64,000 nucleotides of DNA from Prevotella sp. (GTDB lineage Bacteria > Bacteroidota > Bacteroidia > Bacteroidales > Bacteroidaceae): contig JALFBL010000062.1 in the NCBI GenBank assembly GCA_022773395.1, positions 41,701 through 105,700 of the forward strand. The letters run 5' to 3'. Below, piece after piece: positions 10,191 through 19,352 of this stretch. The stretch's first letter is position 1. Each line of letters starts with the position of its first letter. The position numbers and the translations under genes are program-made. Under the pieces are notes generated by a model. It saw only the letters and a list, made by a program, of their open reading frames with translations, made no database searches and had not been told where the DNA came from.

Positions 10191-11063
10191 ATGATGGAGT
10201 TTCGTACAAAAGTGAAGATAGAACGCCCTACATGGCAGATAGAGCCGTGCGAGCGGATGCTGTTTGTCGGCTCATGTTTCGCCGACAACATCGGGAGGAG
10301 GTTTGCAGAGGAGCAATTCCACACCACCATCAATCCTTTCGGCGTGATGTATAATCCCGCCAGCATGTGGCACACCATTTCCCGGTGGGCAAACGCCCAG
10401 TCCCACCCTTTGGACAACGCCCGGCTTTGCCAGTGCGGCAATTTCCAGCCCCCTCGTATAGCGGTTCTCACACTGGGCACCAACCGCATTTACCGTTTGA
10501 AGGCCACGGGCGAGATTGTGGACAACTGCGAGAAACGCCCCCAAAGTCTGTTTCAGGAAGAGGAGTTGGGCATCGATGATTGTTTTTCCTATTTAAGCCA
10601 GTCGGTAGAACAACTGCTCGCCCTCCATCCCAGTACCAAGGTCGTGGTGACGGTCAGCCCCATCCGCTATGCCAAGTACGGTTTCCACGGCAGTGCGCTG
10701 TCCAAGGCGGTATTGTTGCTGGCAGCCGACCGCCTGACAAAAGCCTATCCCGATACCGTCGCCTATTTCCCTGCCTACGAAATCGTGAACGACGAACTGC
10801 GCGACTACCGTTTCTACAAGGCAGACATGCTGCACCCGTCCGAGCAGGCGGTGGAATACATCTGGCAACTCTTTTCCGATGCCTTTTTCAGCAATGCCGC
10901 CAAGCGTTTCCTGCAGGAATGGCATCCACTCAAGCAGGCGCTCCATCACCAGCCCTTCCATCCCGATTCAGAGGAATACCGCAATTTTATGGATAAAACC
11001 ATGTTGAAAGTAAGGGAATTGTCGAAAAAATACCCTAACTTTCCCGGCATCAGTCTTCCATAG
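10191..11063 (+). CDS. GSCFA domain-containing protein
   Basis: MLFVGSCFADNIGRRF... NPFGVMYNPASM; C-terminal DMLHPSEQAVEYIW. Confidence 0.88.
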   Translation: MMEFRTKVKIERPTWQIEPCERMLFVGSCFADNIGRRFAEEQFHTTINPFGVMYNPASMWHTISRWANAQSHPLDNARLCQCGNFQPPRIAVLTLGTNRIYRLKATGEIVDNCEKRPQSLFQEEELGIDDCFSYLSQSVEQLLALHPSTKVVVTVSPIRYAKYGFHGSALSKAVLLLAADRLTKAYPDTVAYFPAYEIVNDELRDYRFYKADMLHPSEQAVEYIWQLFSDAFFSNAAKRFLQEWHPLKQALHHQPFHPDSEEYRNFMDKTMLKVRELSKKYPNFPGISLP

Positions 11064-11115
11064 CCGTTCGTATCCTATCCCATAGACGTATAATAATCAA
11101 GGCTTGTTCTGACTA

Positions 11116-11352
11116 TTACACCTCTATGGTCACGTCCTGCCCTTTCAGTTCGTAGTAAAACCATTCCCCCGATGCTGGCACGGTGGTGGTTTCAGTCCCA
11201 CTCTTGATGGTGCCCGTGAACACCATGTTGAGTTTGATCGTCTTTCCCACGGATTCTTCCGTGGCCATCTTGACGATGGGCGTCTGCGCCATCATCTGCA
11301 GCAGCAGGACTGCCATGCGCTTGGTTCTGCTTACTAAAGTTTCTTTTGTCAT
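11116..11352 (-). CDS. Small hypothetical protein (78 aa; start at MTKETLVSRTKRMAV)
   Basis: ORF-track ORF 11649..11116 contains an internal Met after an A/T-rich leader; upstream part of that ORF is out of frame with a more plausible coding frame. Confidence 0.5.
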   Translation of the reverse strand: MTKETLVSRTKRMAVLLLQMMAQTPIVKMATEESVGKTIKLNMVFTGTIKSGTETTTVPASGEWFYYELKGQDVTIEV

Positions 11353-11381
11353 GTTGTTTGTGTTTAAAAAATTAATAATTA

Positions 11382-11694
11382 AGTTTTTGTAAGTACTTTC
11401 CGCTGTTTTGCGTTGAAACGGTTGATTATCATTGTCTTTCTTGGCAGGGCGGCTTGCTCTGCCATAGTCGGGGCTTTCTGCACCGCACGCTTCTGCACCA
11501 TGCTCTCGCTGCAGGTGGTCTTGGTTTCGAGAATGATGCGGTTGATGTTGTCGATGAGCGATGCCTCGACGGGGCGGGTGGTATCGCCTGCGGTGATGTA
11601 TGCCGCCTCTATGTGGCGGAAGAGGGTGTCTGTGGGCAGGTCGTTGCACCTGGTTTCATACCTTCGTGTCCTTAATTTGTTGTCTTGTTTCCAT
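11382..11694 (-). pseudogene. Small hypothetical protein, apparently frameshifted (METRQQIKDTKV / YETRCNDLPTDTLFRHIEAAYITAGDTTRPVEASLIDNINRIILETKTTCSESMVQKRAVQK...KVLTKT)
   Basis: ATG at 11694 reads 12 codons to TGA at 11656; the frame offset by one nucleotide is open with a protein-like composition to TAA near 11382 but has no usable start codon. Confidence 0.45.
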
Positions 11695-11818
11695 GATATA
11701 AAGATAATGTTTTTTTGAAAAATGCAAATGACGGTCTTGCTTTTTTTCTTTTTCGCGCCGATTATTCCATTGTTTGTAGAATTCTTCGTAAGTTTGCACC
11801 CGTAATAAGGAACAAGTT

Positions 11819-14293
11819 ATGGTATATTCGATTGAAAGAATTGCATCGCTCATGGACGCATGCAGATATGGAAACAACGATTCCTGCATCCGATGGATAT
11901 TGACAGACAGCCGTTCGTTGTGTTTTTCCGAAGAAACGCTTTTCTTTGCCTTGCGCACCAAGCGGAACGACGGGCACAGGTACATCAGCGACTTGTATCG
12001 CCGTGGCGTGCGCAATTTCGTGGTGGATGCGCTGCCCGACGACTATGCCCATGTTTACCCCCAGGCCAATTTCTTGAAAGTGACCGACACGCTTCTGGCA
12101 TTGCAGTTGTTGGCAGAGAAACACCGCGGCAATTTCCATATCCCGATTGTGGGCATAACGGGCAGCAATGGCAAGACGATGGTGAAGGAATGGATCTACC
12201 AGTTGCTGCTGCCGTCGCAAACGGTGGTGCGCTCGCCCAAGAGCTACAATTCGCAGGTGGGCGTTCCGTTGTCGGTGTGGCTGCTCAACGAGAACAGCAA
12301 GGTGGGCATCTTCGAGGCAGGTATCAGCGAGCCGGGAGAGATGGAAGCCCTGCAATCCATCATTTGCCCCAACATCGGCGTGCTCACCTGTTTGGGTGCT
12401 GCACATCAGGAGAATTTCAGTTCTCTGGAAGAGAAGTGCAGGGAGAAGTTGCTGCTGTTCCGTGATGCACAGACCATCGTTTATCGTTCCGATGATGAGA
12501 TTGTGAGTCGCTGTGTGGAAGAAGCCGGCCTGAAGGGAGAAAAGTTGGCATGGTCGCTGACCGATAGTCATGCGCCGCTTTTTGTCAAATCCATACGGAA
12601 AGAAGGAACGATTACCATCATACATTATCTGTATAAAGGGATGGAGGCATCCTACCGGTTGCCGTTCATCGACGATGCTTCCATCGAAAATTCCATTACC
12701 TGTACTGCTGTTGTGCTGCTGTTGGGACTCGCCACGGAGCAGATAGCCGAACGCATGCCCCAACTCGAACCCATTGCCATGCGCTTGGAGGTGAAGGAGG
12801 GGCAACATGGGTGCACTCTCATCAACGACTCGTATAATTCGGACATCAACTCGCTGGACATTGCCCTTGATTTTATGAACCGTCGTCCCGACCGTCACGG
12901 CCGCCACCGCACGCTGATTCTGAGCGACATTTTCCAAAGCGGTGAGCCGGCAGCGGCTTTATATACCCGTGTATCGCATCTGGCCAAGGAGCGGGGCGTG
13001 GAGAAATTCATCGGTATCGGCACGGAAATCAAGGCGCAGGCAGAGGTGATGGACGTGGCAAAAAAATATTTTTTCGAGGATGTGCCGTCGTTTATCGGCA
13101 GCGATGTGTTCCGCAGCCTTCACGATGAAGTGATATTGCTGAAAGGCTCGCGCAAGTTCGGTTTCGACCGTCTGACGGATTTGCTGGCGCAGAAAGTGCA
13201 CGAAACAATATTGGAAGTGAATCTCAACGCTGTGGTGGAGAACCTGAACTTCTACCGTTCTTTCCTTCGTCCCGAAACCAAACTTGTCTGCATGATCAAG
13301 GCGAACGGCTATGGGGCTGGGGCAGTGGAAATTGCCAAAACCCTGCAAGACCACAGGGTGGATTATCTCGCCGTGGCCGTGGCTGACGAGGGTGTGACGC
13401 TGCGCAAAAGCGGAATCACGGGCAACATCATGATCATGAATCCGGAAATGTCGGCTTTCAAGACTATGTTCGACTATGATTTGGAGCCTGAGGTCTATTC
13501 GTTCCGCCTGTTGGACGCTTTGATCAAAGCTGCCCGCAAGGAGGGAATCACGGGCTATCCCGTCCACATTAAATTGGACACGGGCATGCACCGCCTTGGT
13601 TTCAACGTCAAGGAGGATATGGAAGAATTGATAGACAGGCTGAAAAACCAGAATGCTCTTATCCCCCGTTCTGTATTCTCGCATTTCGTGGGAAGCGACA
13701 GCGATGATTTCGACGCATTCTCTGCCCGCCAGTTTGAACTTTTCACAGAAGGCAGCCGGAAGTTGCAGGAAGCTTTCACCCACAAGATTATTCGTCACAT
13801 GGACAACAGTGCTGGCATAGAGCATTTCCCGGAACGCCAGCTCGACATGTGTCGTCTGGGCTTGGGACTGTATGGCATAGATAGTCGTGACAACCGCATT
13901 CTCCATAATGTAAGTACGCTGAAAACCACCATCCTTCAGTTACGCAAGGTTTCAAAGGACGAAACGGTGGGGTATAGCCGCAAGGGCGTTCTCGCAAGAG
14001 ACAGCATGATTGCCGCCATTCCCATTGGTTATGCCGACGGACTGAACCGCCGTTTGGGGTGCGGCAACTGCTACTGTCTGGTAAACGGGCAGAAAGCCCC
14101 CTATGTGGGCAACATCTGCATGGATGTGGCGATGGTCGATGTCACCGATATTGACTGCAAAGAAGGCGACAGTGTGGAAATCTTCGGCGACCATCTGCCT
14201 GTCACCGTTCTCTCCGATTGCCTGGAAACCATCCCCTACGAAGTGCTCACCGGCATCAGCAGTAGGGTGAAACGCGTGTATTTCCAAGACTGA
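11819..14293 (+). CDS. Bifunctional UDP-N-acetylmuramoyl-tripeptide:D-alanyl-D-alanine ligase / alanine racemase
   Basis: N-terminal Mur ligase (GITGSNGKTMVKEWIYQLL) fused to alanine racemase (EVNLNAVVENLNFYRSFLRPETKLVCMIKANGYGAG; HIKLDTGMHRLGF; CRLGLGLYGID). Confidence 0.93.
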   Translation: MVYSIERIASLMDACRYGNNDSCIRWILTDSRSLCFSEETLFFALRTKRNDGHRYISDLYRRGVRNFVVDALPDDYAHVYPQANFLKVTDTLLALQLLAEKHRGNFHIPIVGITGSNGKTMVKEWIYQLLLPSQTVVRSPKSYNSQVGVPLSVWLLNENSKVGIFEAGISEPGEMEALQSIICPNIGVLTCLGAAHQENFSSLEEKCREKLLLFRDAQTIVYRSDDEIVSRCVEEAGLKGEKLAWSLTDSHAPLFVKSIRKEGTITIIHYLYKGMEASYRLPFIDDASIENSITCTAVVLLLGLATEQIAERMPQLEPIAMRLEVKEGQHGCTLINDSYNSDINSLDIALDFMNRRPDRHGRHRTLILSDIFQSGEPAAALYTRVSHLAKERGVEKFIGIGTEIKAQAEVMDVAKKYFFEDVPSFIGSDVFRSLHDEVILLKGSRKFGFDRLTDLLAQKVHETILEVNLNAVVENLNFYRSFLRPETKLVCMIKANGYGAGAVEIAKTLQDHRVDYLAVAVADEGVTLRKSGITGNIMIMNPEMSAFKTMFDYDLEPEVYSFRLLDALIKAARKEGITGYPVHIKLDTGMHRLGFNVKEDMEELIDRLKNQNALIPRSVFSHFVGSDSDDFDAFSARQFELFTEGSRKLQEAFTHKIIRHMDNSAGIEHFPERQLDMCRLGLGLYGIDSRDNRILHNVSTLKTTILQLRKVSKDETVGYSRKGVLARDSMIAAIPIGYADGLNRRLGCGNCYCLVNGQKAPYVGNICMDVAMVDVTDIDCKEGDSVEIFGDHLPVTVLSDCLETIPYEVLTGISSRVKRVYFQD

Positions 14294-14400
14294 TTGTTTT
14301 TTATCCGGAACGCTCCGTCCAAAACAGGGAATGAGATTTGTCTGCAAATAAAAAACAGGAGGGGAAGGCGGGATAAAAATATTTTGAGTAATTTTGTGGC

Positions 14401-14883
14401 ATGATGATTCTTGAGGTGAAAGATGCAAGTTTGAATGTCGGTGGAAAGGATATTTTCAACGGCTTGTCTTTTGTTGTGGAAAGTGGAAAAGTGATACGGG
14501 TAGGCGGTGAGAATGAAAAATACAATACGTTGCTGCTGCATGTTATTCTGGGAGTGATACCCTTGGACAAGGGGTACGTCTGCTTGGACGGCGAGGTCGT
14601 TTCGGAATGGTCGGCGGCAAGTATGAGAAAGAGGATGGCGTATGTCCCCTTGACCTTGAAGTCGCCCGATGAACGGGAGCAGGGAATGACGGAAAAAGAG
14701 ATGCACCGGAAATTGTTGGAGAGAGCCGCTGACAACAAGAAGGATGTCGTGCTGGTGGACGGGATATACGATGAGGAAGAATTGGGCATTTGTACCGGAA
14801 TGGCTGCAGAAGGGGCTTTGGTGGTTTTGACTCGCACTCGCCGCTCTGTAGAGTTGAACGAAATACAAACGGAAGGAGAATGA
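14401..14883 (+). CDS. Degenerate ABC-transporter ATP-binding-like protein (no canonical Walker A or signature)
   Basis: MMILEVKDASLNVGGKDIFNGLSFVVESGKVIRVGGENEKYNTLLLHVILGVIPLDKGYVCLDGEVV follows the ABC ATPase N-terminal pattern, but GxxGxGK(S/T) is replaced by GGENEKYNT. Confidence 0.7.
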   Translation: MMILEVKDASLNVGGKDIFNGLSFVVESGKVIRVGGENEKYNTLLLHVILGVIPLDKGYVCLDGEVVSEWSAASMRKRMAYVPLTLKSPDEREQGMTEKEMHRKLLERAADNKKDVVLVDGIYDEEELGICTGMAAEGALVVLTRTRRSVELNEIQTEGE

Positions 14884-14887
14884 AAGA

Positions 14888-15697
14888 ATGGAAATGACAA
14901 TGATGGGCACTGTGCTGGGACTGTTGCTGTTGGCAGTGCCGCTCTATGTATTTGCCGCATTGAAAGTGAAGATTTTACGGTTGGCTGCCACTGCCATTGT
15001 GCGAATGCTGGTACAATTGGCATTGACGGGCATGTATATGCACTGGATGTTCAGGTTCAACCACGTTGTGCTGAACGTGTTGTGGCTGGTTGTAATGACT
15101 TTCACGGCTGCATGGATGGTGGCCAGGCAAGGCAAATTGAGAAGAACCCGAATGTTGTTGCCCGTGTGGGGAAGTTTGCTGGCGAGCGTGCTGCTGGTGG
15201 GCATGTATGTCCTGTTTTTGGTTGTCAGACCCGGAAACGTATGGGATGCCCGTTGGTTGGTTCCCATTGCGGGCATTCTGTTGGCCGGATGCGTGAATGT
15301 CAATGCTGTGGCATTGCGCGAATATTTTGTAGGTCTTGTCCGTTTCAGCGACACCTATTATTACAAGGTGGGCAATGGAGCCACATGGTTGCAGGCGGTT
15401 GCGCCCATTGTCAAACGTGCTTTGGAGCGCGCCTATTTACCCGCATTGGCCCACTTGTCAGCCTTGGGCATCGTGCTGATTCCTTTCATGCTCTCCGGAA
15501 TGCTCGTGGCTGGCTTTCAACCATGGGAAAGCGTGGCACTGACGGCTGTCATGGTGGCTGCCATCCTCTGCACATCGGTCGCCTCTCTGCTCATCACCAT
15601 CGTAGTTTCGCATCGAAAAGTGATAGACAAAAGAGGAAAACTGGCAGATCTGGTAAGAATCAAGCCGCATGGCGTTGATATGAATCAACCCGATTGA
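14888..15697 (+). CDS. ABC transporter permease, FetB/UPF0014 (YbbM) family
   Basis: Multi-TM; GILLAGCVNVNAVALREYFVGL...WLQAVAPIVKRALERAYLPALAHLSALGIVLIPFMLSGMLVAGFQPWESVALT. Confidence 0.85.
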   Translation: MEMTMMGTVLGLLLLAVPLYVFAALKVKILRLAATAIVRMLVQLALTGMYMHWMFRFNHVVLNVLWLVVMTFTAAWMVARQGKLRRTRMLLPVWGSLLASVLLVGMYVLFLVVRPGNVWDARWLVPIAGILLAGCVNVNAVALREYFVGLVRFSDTYYYKVGNGATWLQAVAPIVKRALERAYLPALAHLSALGIVLIPFMLSGMLVAGFQPWESVALTAVMVAAILCTSVASLLITIVVSHRKVIDKRGKLADLVRIKPHGVDMNQPD

Positions 15698-15745
15698 CAG
15701 GGGTCAAAAATAGGGTGCTTTGCCAACAAATTCGCATTGTCTTTC

Positions 15746-15775
15746 TTGCCGGATGGAGGAAATGCATTAATTTTG
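15746..15775 (+). promoter_or_regulatory. Putative Bacteroidetes-type promoter (TTG-N19-TAATTTTG)
   Basis: -33-like TTG at 15746 and -7-like TAATTTTG at 15768..15775, upstream of the 36-aa ORF. Confidence 0.45.
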
Positions 15776-15889
15776 CACCATCGGAAATCAATAGGGATAA
15801 CGACAGGTCACACGGGTGGTCAAGGTGAAAGATTGATTGTTTGATGAGCGCATCATCAAGGTAAAAAGATTTTAAGAAAGGAAAATGTT

Positions 15890-16000
15890 ATGAGAAAATT
15901 GACAGTGAACATGTTGAAAACGGCTTGGAAAGCCATCAAGAAAAGTTGGATGGAAGCCAGTGAGATGATGTACAACGGTAGCGAATACCGTACGGCATAG
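15890..16000 (+). CDS. Small protein, 36 aa: MRKLTVNMLKTAWKAIKKSWMEASEMMYNGSEYRTA
   Basis: ATG preceded by A/G-rich AAGAAAGGAAA; stop TAG at 15998..16000; flanked by a promoter-like box and an intrinsic terminator. Below the length cutoff of the ORF track. Confidence 0.55.
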   Translation: MRKLTVNMLKTAWKAIKKSWMEASEMMYNGSEYRTA

Positions 16001-16064
16001 ATGAAAAATCTGAGAGATGTAAAATAACAGAATGAAAGACGTGAGTAAATTCACGCAGAAAATG

Positions 16065-16093
16065 AAACGGACACATTTCTGTCCGTTTTTTTT
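16065..16093 (+). terminator. Rho-independent terminator AAACGGAC-acatttct-GTCCGTTTTTTTT
   Basis: 8-bp perfect stem followed by a T-run. Confidence 0.85.
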
Positions 16094-16126
16094 GTATTCT
16101 CATCATAAAACACTAATTTCGCACTC

Positions 16127-16927
16127 ATGATGAAGAATAGACTGCAAATAATGGTTATCGCACTGTTGGGCATTGTACTGGCAACTTGCGGAAAGATGGC
16201 GAGCAGGCCAAGCGAAGAATATGGAAAGGGAAAGCACGGGATTGATGGCAGCCTCATGCAGCAGCCCGTAAAAATGAGAAATGCACAAGGTCTTCTGCTC
16301 CAGCGCAAGGCATACACAACAAACTATAACTTCCAGGCAAAAATACCCAACTGGGTGGCTTGGCGACTGACAGCCGACCATGTTGACGGAAGTGTGAGCA
16401 GAAAACATTTTGCATTTCATGAGGACATGGACGTGAAGATTCCGAGAGCAACGCTCAACGACTATTTCAATACAGGATTCGACCGTGGGCACATGTGCCC
16501 TGCCGGTGACAACCGGTGGGACAGACAGGCAATGGAAGAGACGTTCCTGCTCACCAACATTTGTCCACAAGTGCACGCTTTGAACAACGAGGGATGGAAC
16601 GATTTGGAAATGGCCTGCCGCAGATGGGCAAAGAAGTACGGTGAGGTGTACATTGTTTGTGGCCCGATATTGGAAGGAATCAGACACCGCACCATTGGAA
16701 AAAACAAAATCGTGGTTCCGAAGAAGTTTTTCAAGGTGATTTACATGATGCGTGGAACGCCTATGGCCATTGGTTTCATTTATCAGAACAGCAGCAAGAA
16801 CAGCAGAAAAATGTTCTCGAATGCCACAAATGTAGATGAAATCGAACGCATCACGGGCATGGACTTCTTCCCGATGATTCCCGATGCCGTTGAAAACAGA
16901 ATAGAGGCAGACAGGGGATATTTCTAA
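16127..16927 (+). CDS. DNA/RNA non-specific endonuclease (NucA/EndoG type), putative lipoprotein/secreted
   Basis: FDRGHMCPAGDNRWD active-site (DRGH) motif; N-terminal hydrophobic segment ending LATC (lipobox-like). Confidence 0.9.
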   Translation: MMKNRLQIMVIALLGIVLATCGKMASRPSEEYGKGKHGIDGSLMQQPVKMRNAQGLLLQRKAYTTNYNFQAKIPNWVAWRLTADHVDGSVSRKHFAFHEDMDVKIPRATLNDYFNTGFDRGHMCPAGDNRWDRQAMEETFLLTNICPQVHALNNEGWNDLEMACRRWAKKYGEVYIVCGPILEGIRHRTIGKNKIVVPKKFFKVIYMMRGTPMAIGFIYQNSSKNSRKMFSNATNVDEIERITGMDFFPMIPDAVENRIEADRGYF

Positions 16928-17069
16928 TGATGACTGCGCCCAAAGGGGAGAAACCAAAAGAAGAAATGCATGTTAATTGTTAAAACAACGAAAGGCAGCA
17001 TAAATAATCGGCGACAGCTGACAAAAAGACAAAGATAGATTATATCTTTGTATGAAATAGAAAAAGTTT

Positions 17070-19289
17070 ATGGTGGCAAAGGAATTTTACACGGAAGCGG
17101 AAAGAACCGAAACCTTCGAAGGGTTTCGGAAATTGATGTCGCTGATACACCCGTCACTGATTGACGGAGATGAGGAAAAAATGTATGCGCATCTTGCAGA
17201 ATTATTTGACAACAACGCAATTTCAAGAGACATTTTTGGACACAACACGGTGCTGCACAGTATGCAGACCGCCATCATTGCCGTGGAGGAAGAAGGACTG
17301 AAGCGCGATGGAACAATGGCTACGCTATTGTACAACAGCGTAATAAACGGACACATGCCTATCGAAGACGTTAGGGAAACCTACGGAGAAAACGTTTACA
17401 CAATTATACACGGACTGGTGCGCATTCAAGAACTGTACAAGAAGAACCCGGTGATAGAAAGCGAGAATTTCAGGAATCTGCTGATTTCATTTGCAGAAGA
17501 CATGCGCGTGATTCTCATCATGATTGCAGACCGCGTAAACCTGATGCGCCACATCAAGGAGAGTGAGAATGTGGAAGCGAAAAGACAAGTAAGCGAAGAG
17601 GCGAGCTATCTCTATGCCCCACTCGCCCATAAACTGGGACTTTACAAGTTGAAAAGTGAACTGGAAGACTTGTCACTGAAGTATCTTGAACACGATGCCT
17701 ACTACCTCATCAAGGACAAACTGAATGCCACAAAGAAAAGCCGTGACGCCTATATCAGCAAATTCATCGAACCCATTGAAGCCAAACTGAAAGAGGCAGG
17801 TCTCTCCTTCCACATGAAAGGAAGAACCAAGAGCATTCACAGCATCTGGCAGAAAATGAAGAAACAGAAATGTGCTTTCGAGGGAATATACGATCTGTTT
17901 GCCATCCGCATCATCCTGGATTCGCCCATCGAACAGGAAAAAGCACAATGCTGGCAGGTGTTTGCCATCATCACCAATATGTATCAAGGCAATCCCAAAC
18001 GCTTGCGCGACTGGCTGACTGTGCCCAAAAGCAACGGATATGAGAGTCTGCACATCACCGTATTGGGGCCTGAGAACAAATGGGTGGAAGTGCAAATCAG
18101 AACCGCCCGCATGGACGAAATAGCAGAGCATGGACTGGCTGCCCACTGGCGATACAAGGGGGTGAAGAGCGAGGGAGGATTGGACGAATGGCTGAACAAC
18201 ATCAGAACAGCATTGGAGAACAATGACGACAACCTGAAAGTGATTGACGAGTTTAAGATGGACTTGTATGAGGATGAGGTGTTCGTATTCACTCCCAAAG
18301 GCGAATTGCTGAAATTCCCCAAAGGGGCAACCGTGCTTGACTTTGCTTACCAAATCCATTCGGGAATCGGAAACCAATGCATTGGTGCGCGCATCAACAA
18401 CAAGGTGGAGACCATCAGGCATACGCTACATTCGGGCGACCAGGTGGAAATCATGACGTCCAGCAGCCAAACGCCCAAAGTGGACTGGCTGAACGCGGTG
18501 CAGACAAGCCGTGCCAAATCAAAAATACGCCTGGCCCTGAAAGACATCCAGGTAAAAGAAGGAAACCTTGCGAGAGAAATGCTGGAGAGACGCATGAAAA
18601 ATCGCAAGATTGAGATAGAAGAGAGCGTGATGAACCATTTGGTGAAAAAACTCGGATTTAAAGAAACGAGAGATTTCTACAAGCAGGTAGCAGATGGAAC
18701 ACTGGAAGCAAACGGGGTGATTGAGAAATATTTAGAGGTGCAGCGACACGACAAGGGACTGGCTATGGCAGGAAATGCAACCGTGCAAAGCGCCGAGGAA
18801 TTTGTCTACGAAAACCCGAATGAAGAAATTACTTACGGAAGTGATGACGTCATTGTGATTGACAAGAACCTGAAAGGCATTGATTTCCAACTTGCCAAAT
18901 GCTGCCACCCCATCTATGGTGACGATGTGTTCGGATTCGTGACCGTGAATGGCGGTATCAAAATCCACCGTTCCGACTGTCCCAATGCTCCGGAACTCCG
19001 CAAACGGTTCGGCTATCGCATTGTGAGGGCAAAATGGAGCGGGAAAGGCAACTCTCAATATTCCATCACGCTGAAAATTGTGGGAAACGATGACATCGGC
19101 ATCGTCAACAATGTCACCAACATTATCTCAAAAGAGGCGAATGTGATGATGAGGAGCATCAACATAGACAGCCACGACGGACTGTTTAGCGGAGCAATTG
19201 TCGTGAACGTTGAAGATACGGGAAAATTGGAAACGCTTGTCAAGAAAATAAGAAACGTGCGGGGTGTCAAACAGGTGACAAGAATATGA
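17070..19289 (+). CDS. RelA/SpoT family bifunctional (p)ppGpp synthetase/hydrolase
   Basis: HD-type N-terminus, synthetase region (GRTKSIHSIWQKMKKQ...YDLFAIRIILD), TGS (VFVFTPKGELLKFPKGATVLDFAYQIHSGIG) and C-terminal ACT domain. Confidence 0.95.
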   Translation: MVAKEFYTEAERTETFEGFRKLMSLIHPSLIDGDEEKMYAHLAELFDNNAISRDIFGHNTVLHSMQTAIIAVEEEGLKRDGTMATLLYNSVINGHMPIEDVRETYGENVYTIIHGLVRIQELYKKNPVIESENFRNLLISFAEDMRVILIMIADRVNLMRHIKESENVEAKRQVSEEASYLYAPLAHKLGLYKLKSELEDLSLKYLEHDAYYLIKDKLNATKKSRDAYISKFIEPIEAKLKEAGLSFHMKGRTKSIHSIWQKMKKQKCAFEGIYDLFAIRIILDSPIEQEKAQCWQVFAIITNMYQGNPKRLRDWLTVPKSNGYESLHITVLGPENKWVEVQIRTARMDEIAEHGLAAHWRYKGVKSEGGLDEWLNNIRTALENNDDNLKVIDEFKMDLYEDEVFVFTPKGELLKFPKGATVLDFAYQIHSGIGNQCIGARINNKVETIRHTLHSGDQVEIMTSSSQTPKVDWLNAVQTSRAKSKIRLALKDIQVKEGNLAREMLERRMKNRKIEIEESVMNHLVKKLGFKETRDFYKQVADGTLEANGVIEKYLEVQRHDKGLAMAGNATVQSAEEFVYENPNEEITYGSDDVIVIDKNLKGIDFQLAKCCHPIYGDDVFGFVTVNGGIKIHRSDCPNAPELRKRFGYRIVRAKWSGKGNSQYSITLKIVGNDDIGIVNNVTNIISKEANVMMRSINIDSHDGLFSGAIVVNVEDTGKLETLVKKIRNVRGVKQVTRI

Positions 19290-19352
19290 TGATGCACAAA
19301 GGCGTTCCTCTTTCTAACAAAATACCAGAAACGGTGGAACGGTCGTGCAGAA

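Noticed and set aside
11762-12937. 391-aa minus-strand ORF
   Set aside because: Antisense to the clearly recognisable MurF half of 11819..14293; His/Gln-rich composition typical of shadow ORFs in GC-moderate coding sequence.
12959-13906. 315-aa minus-strand ORF
   Set aside because: Antisense to the alanine racemase half of the fusion gene; no recognisable domain.
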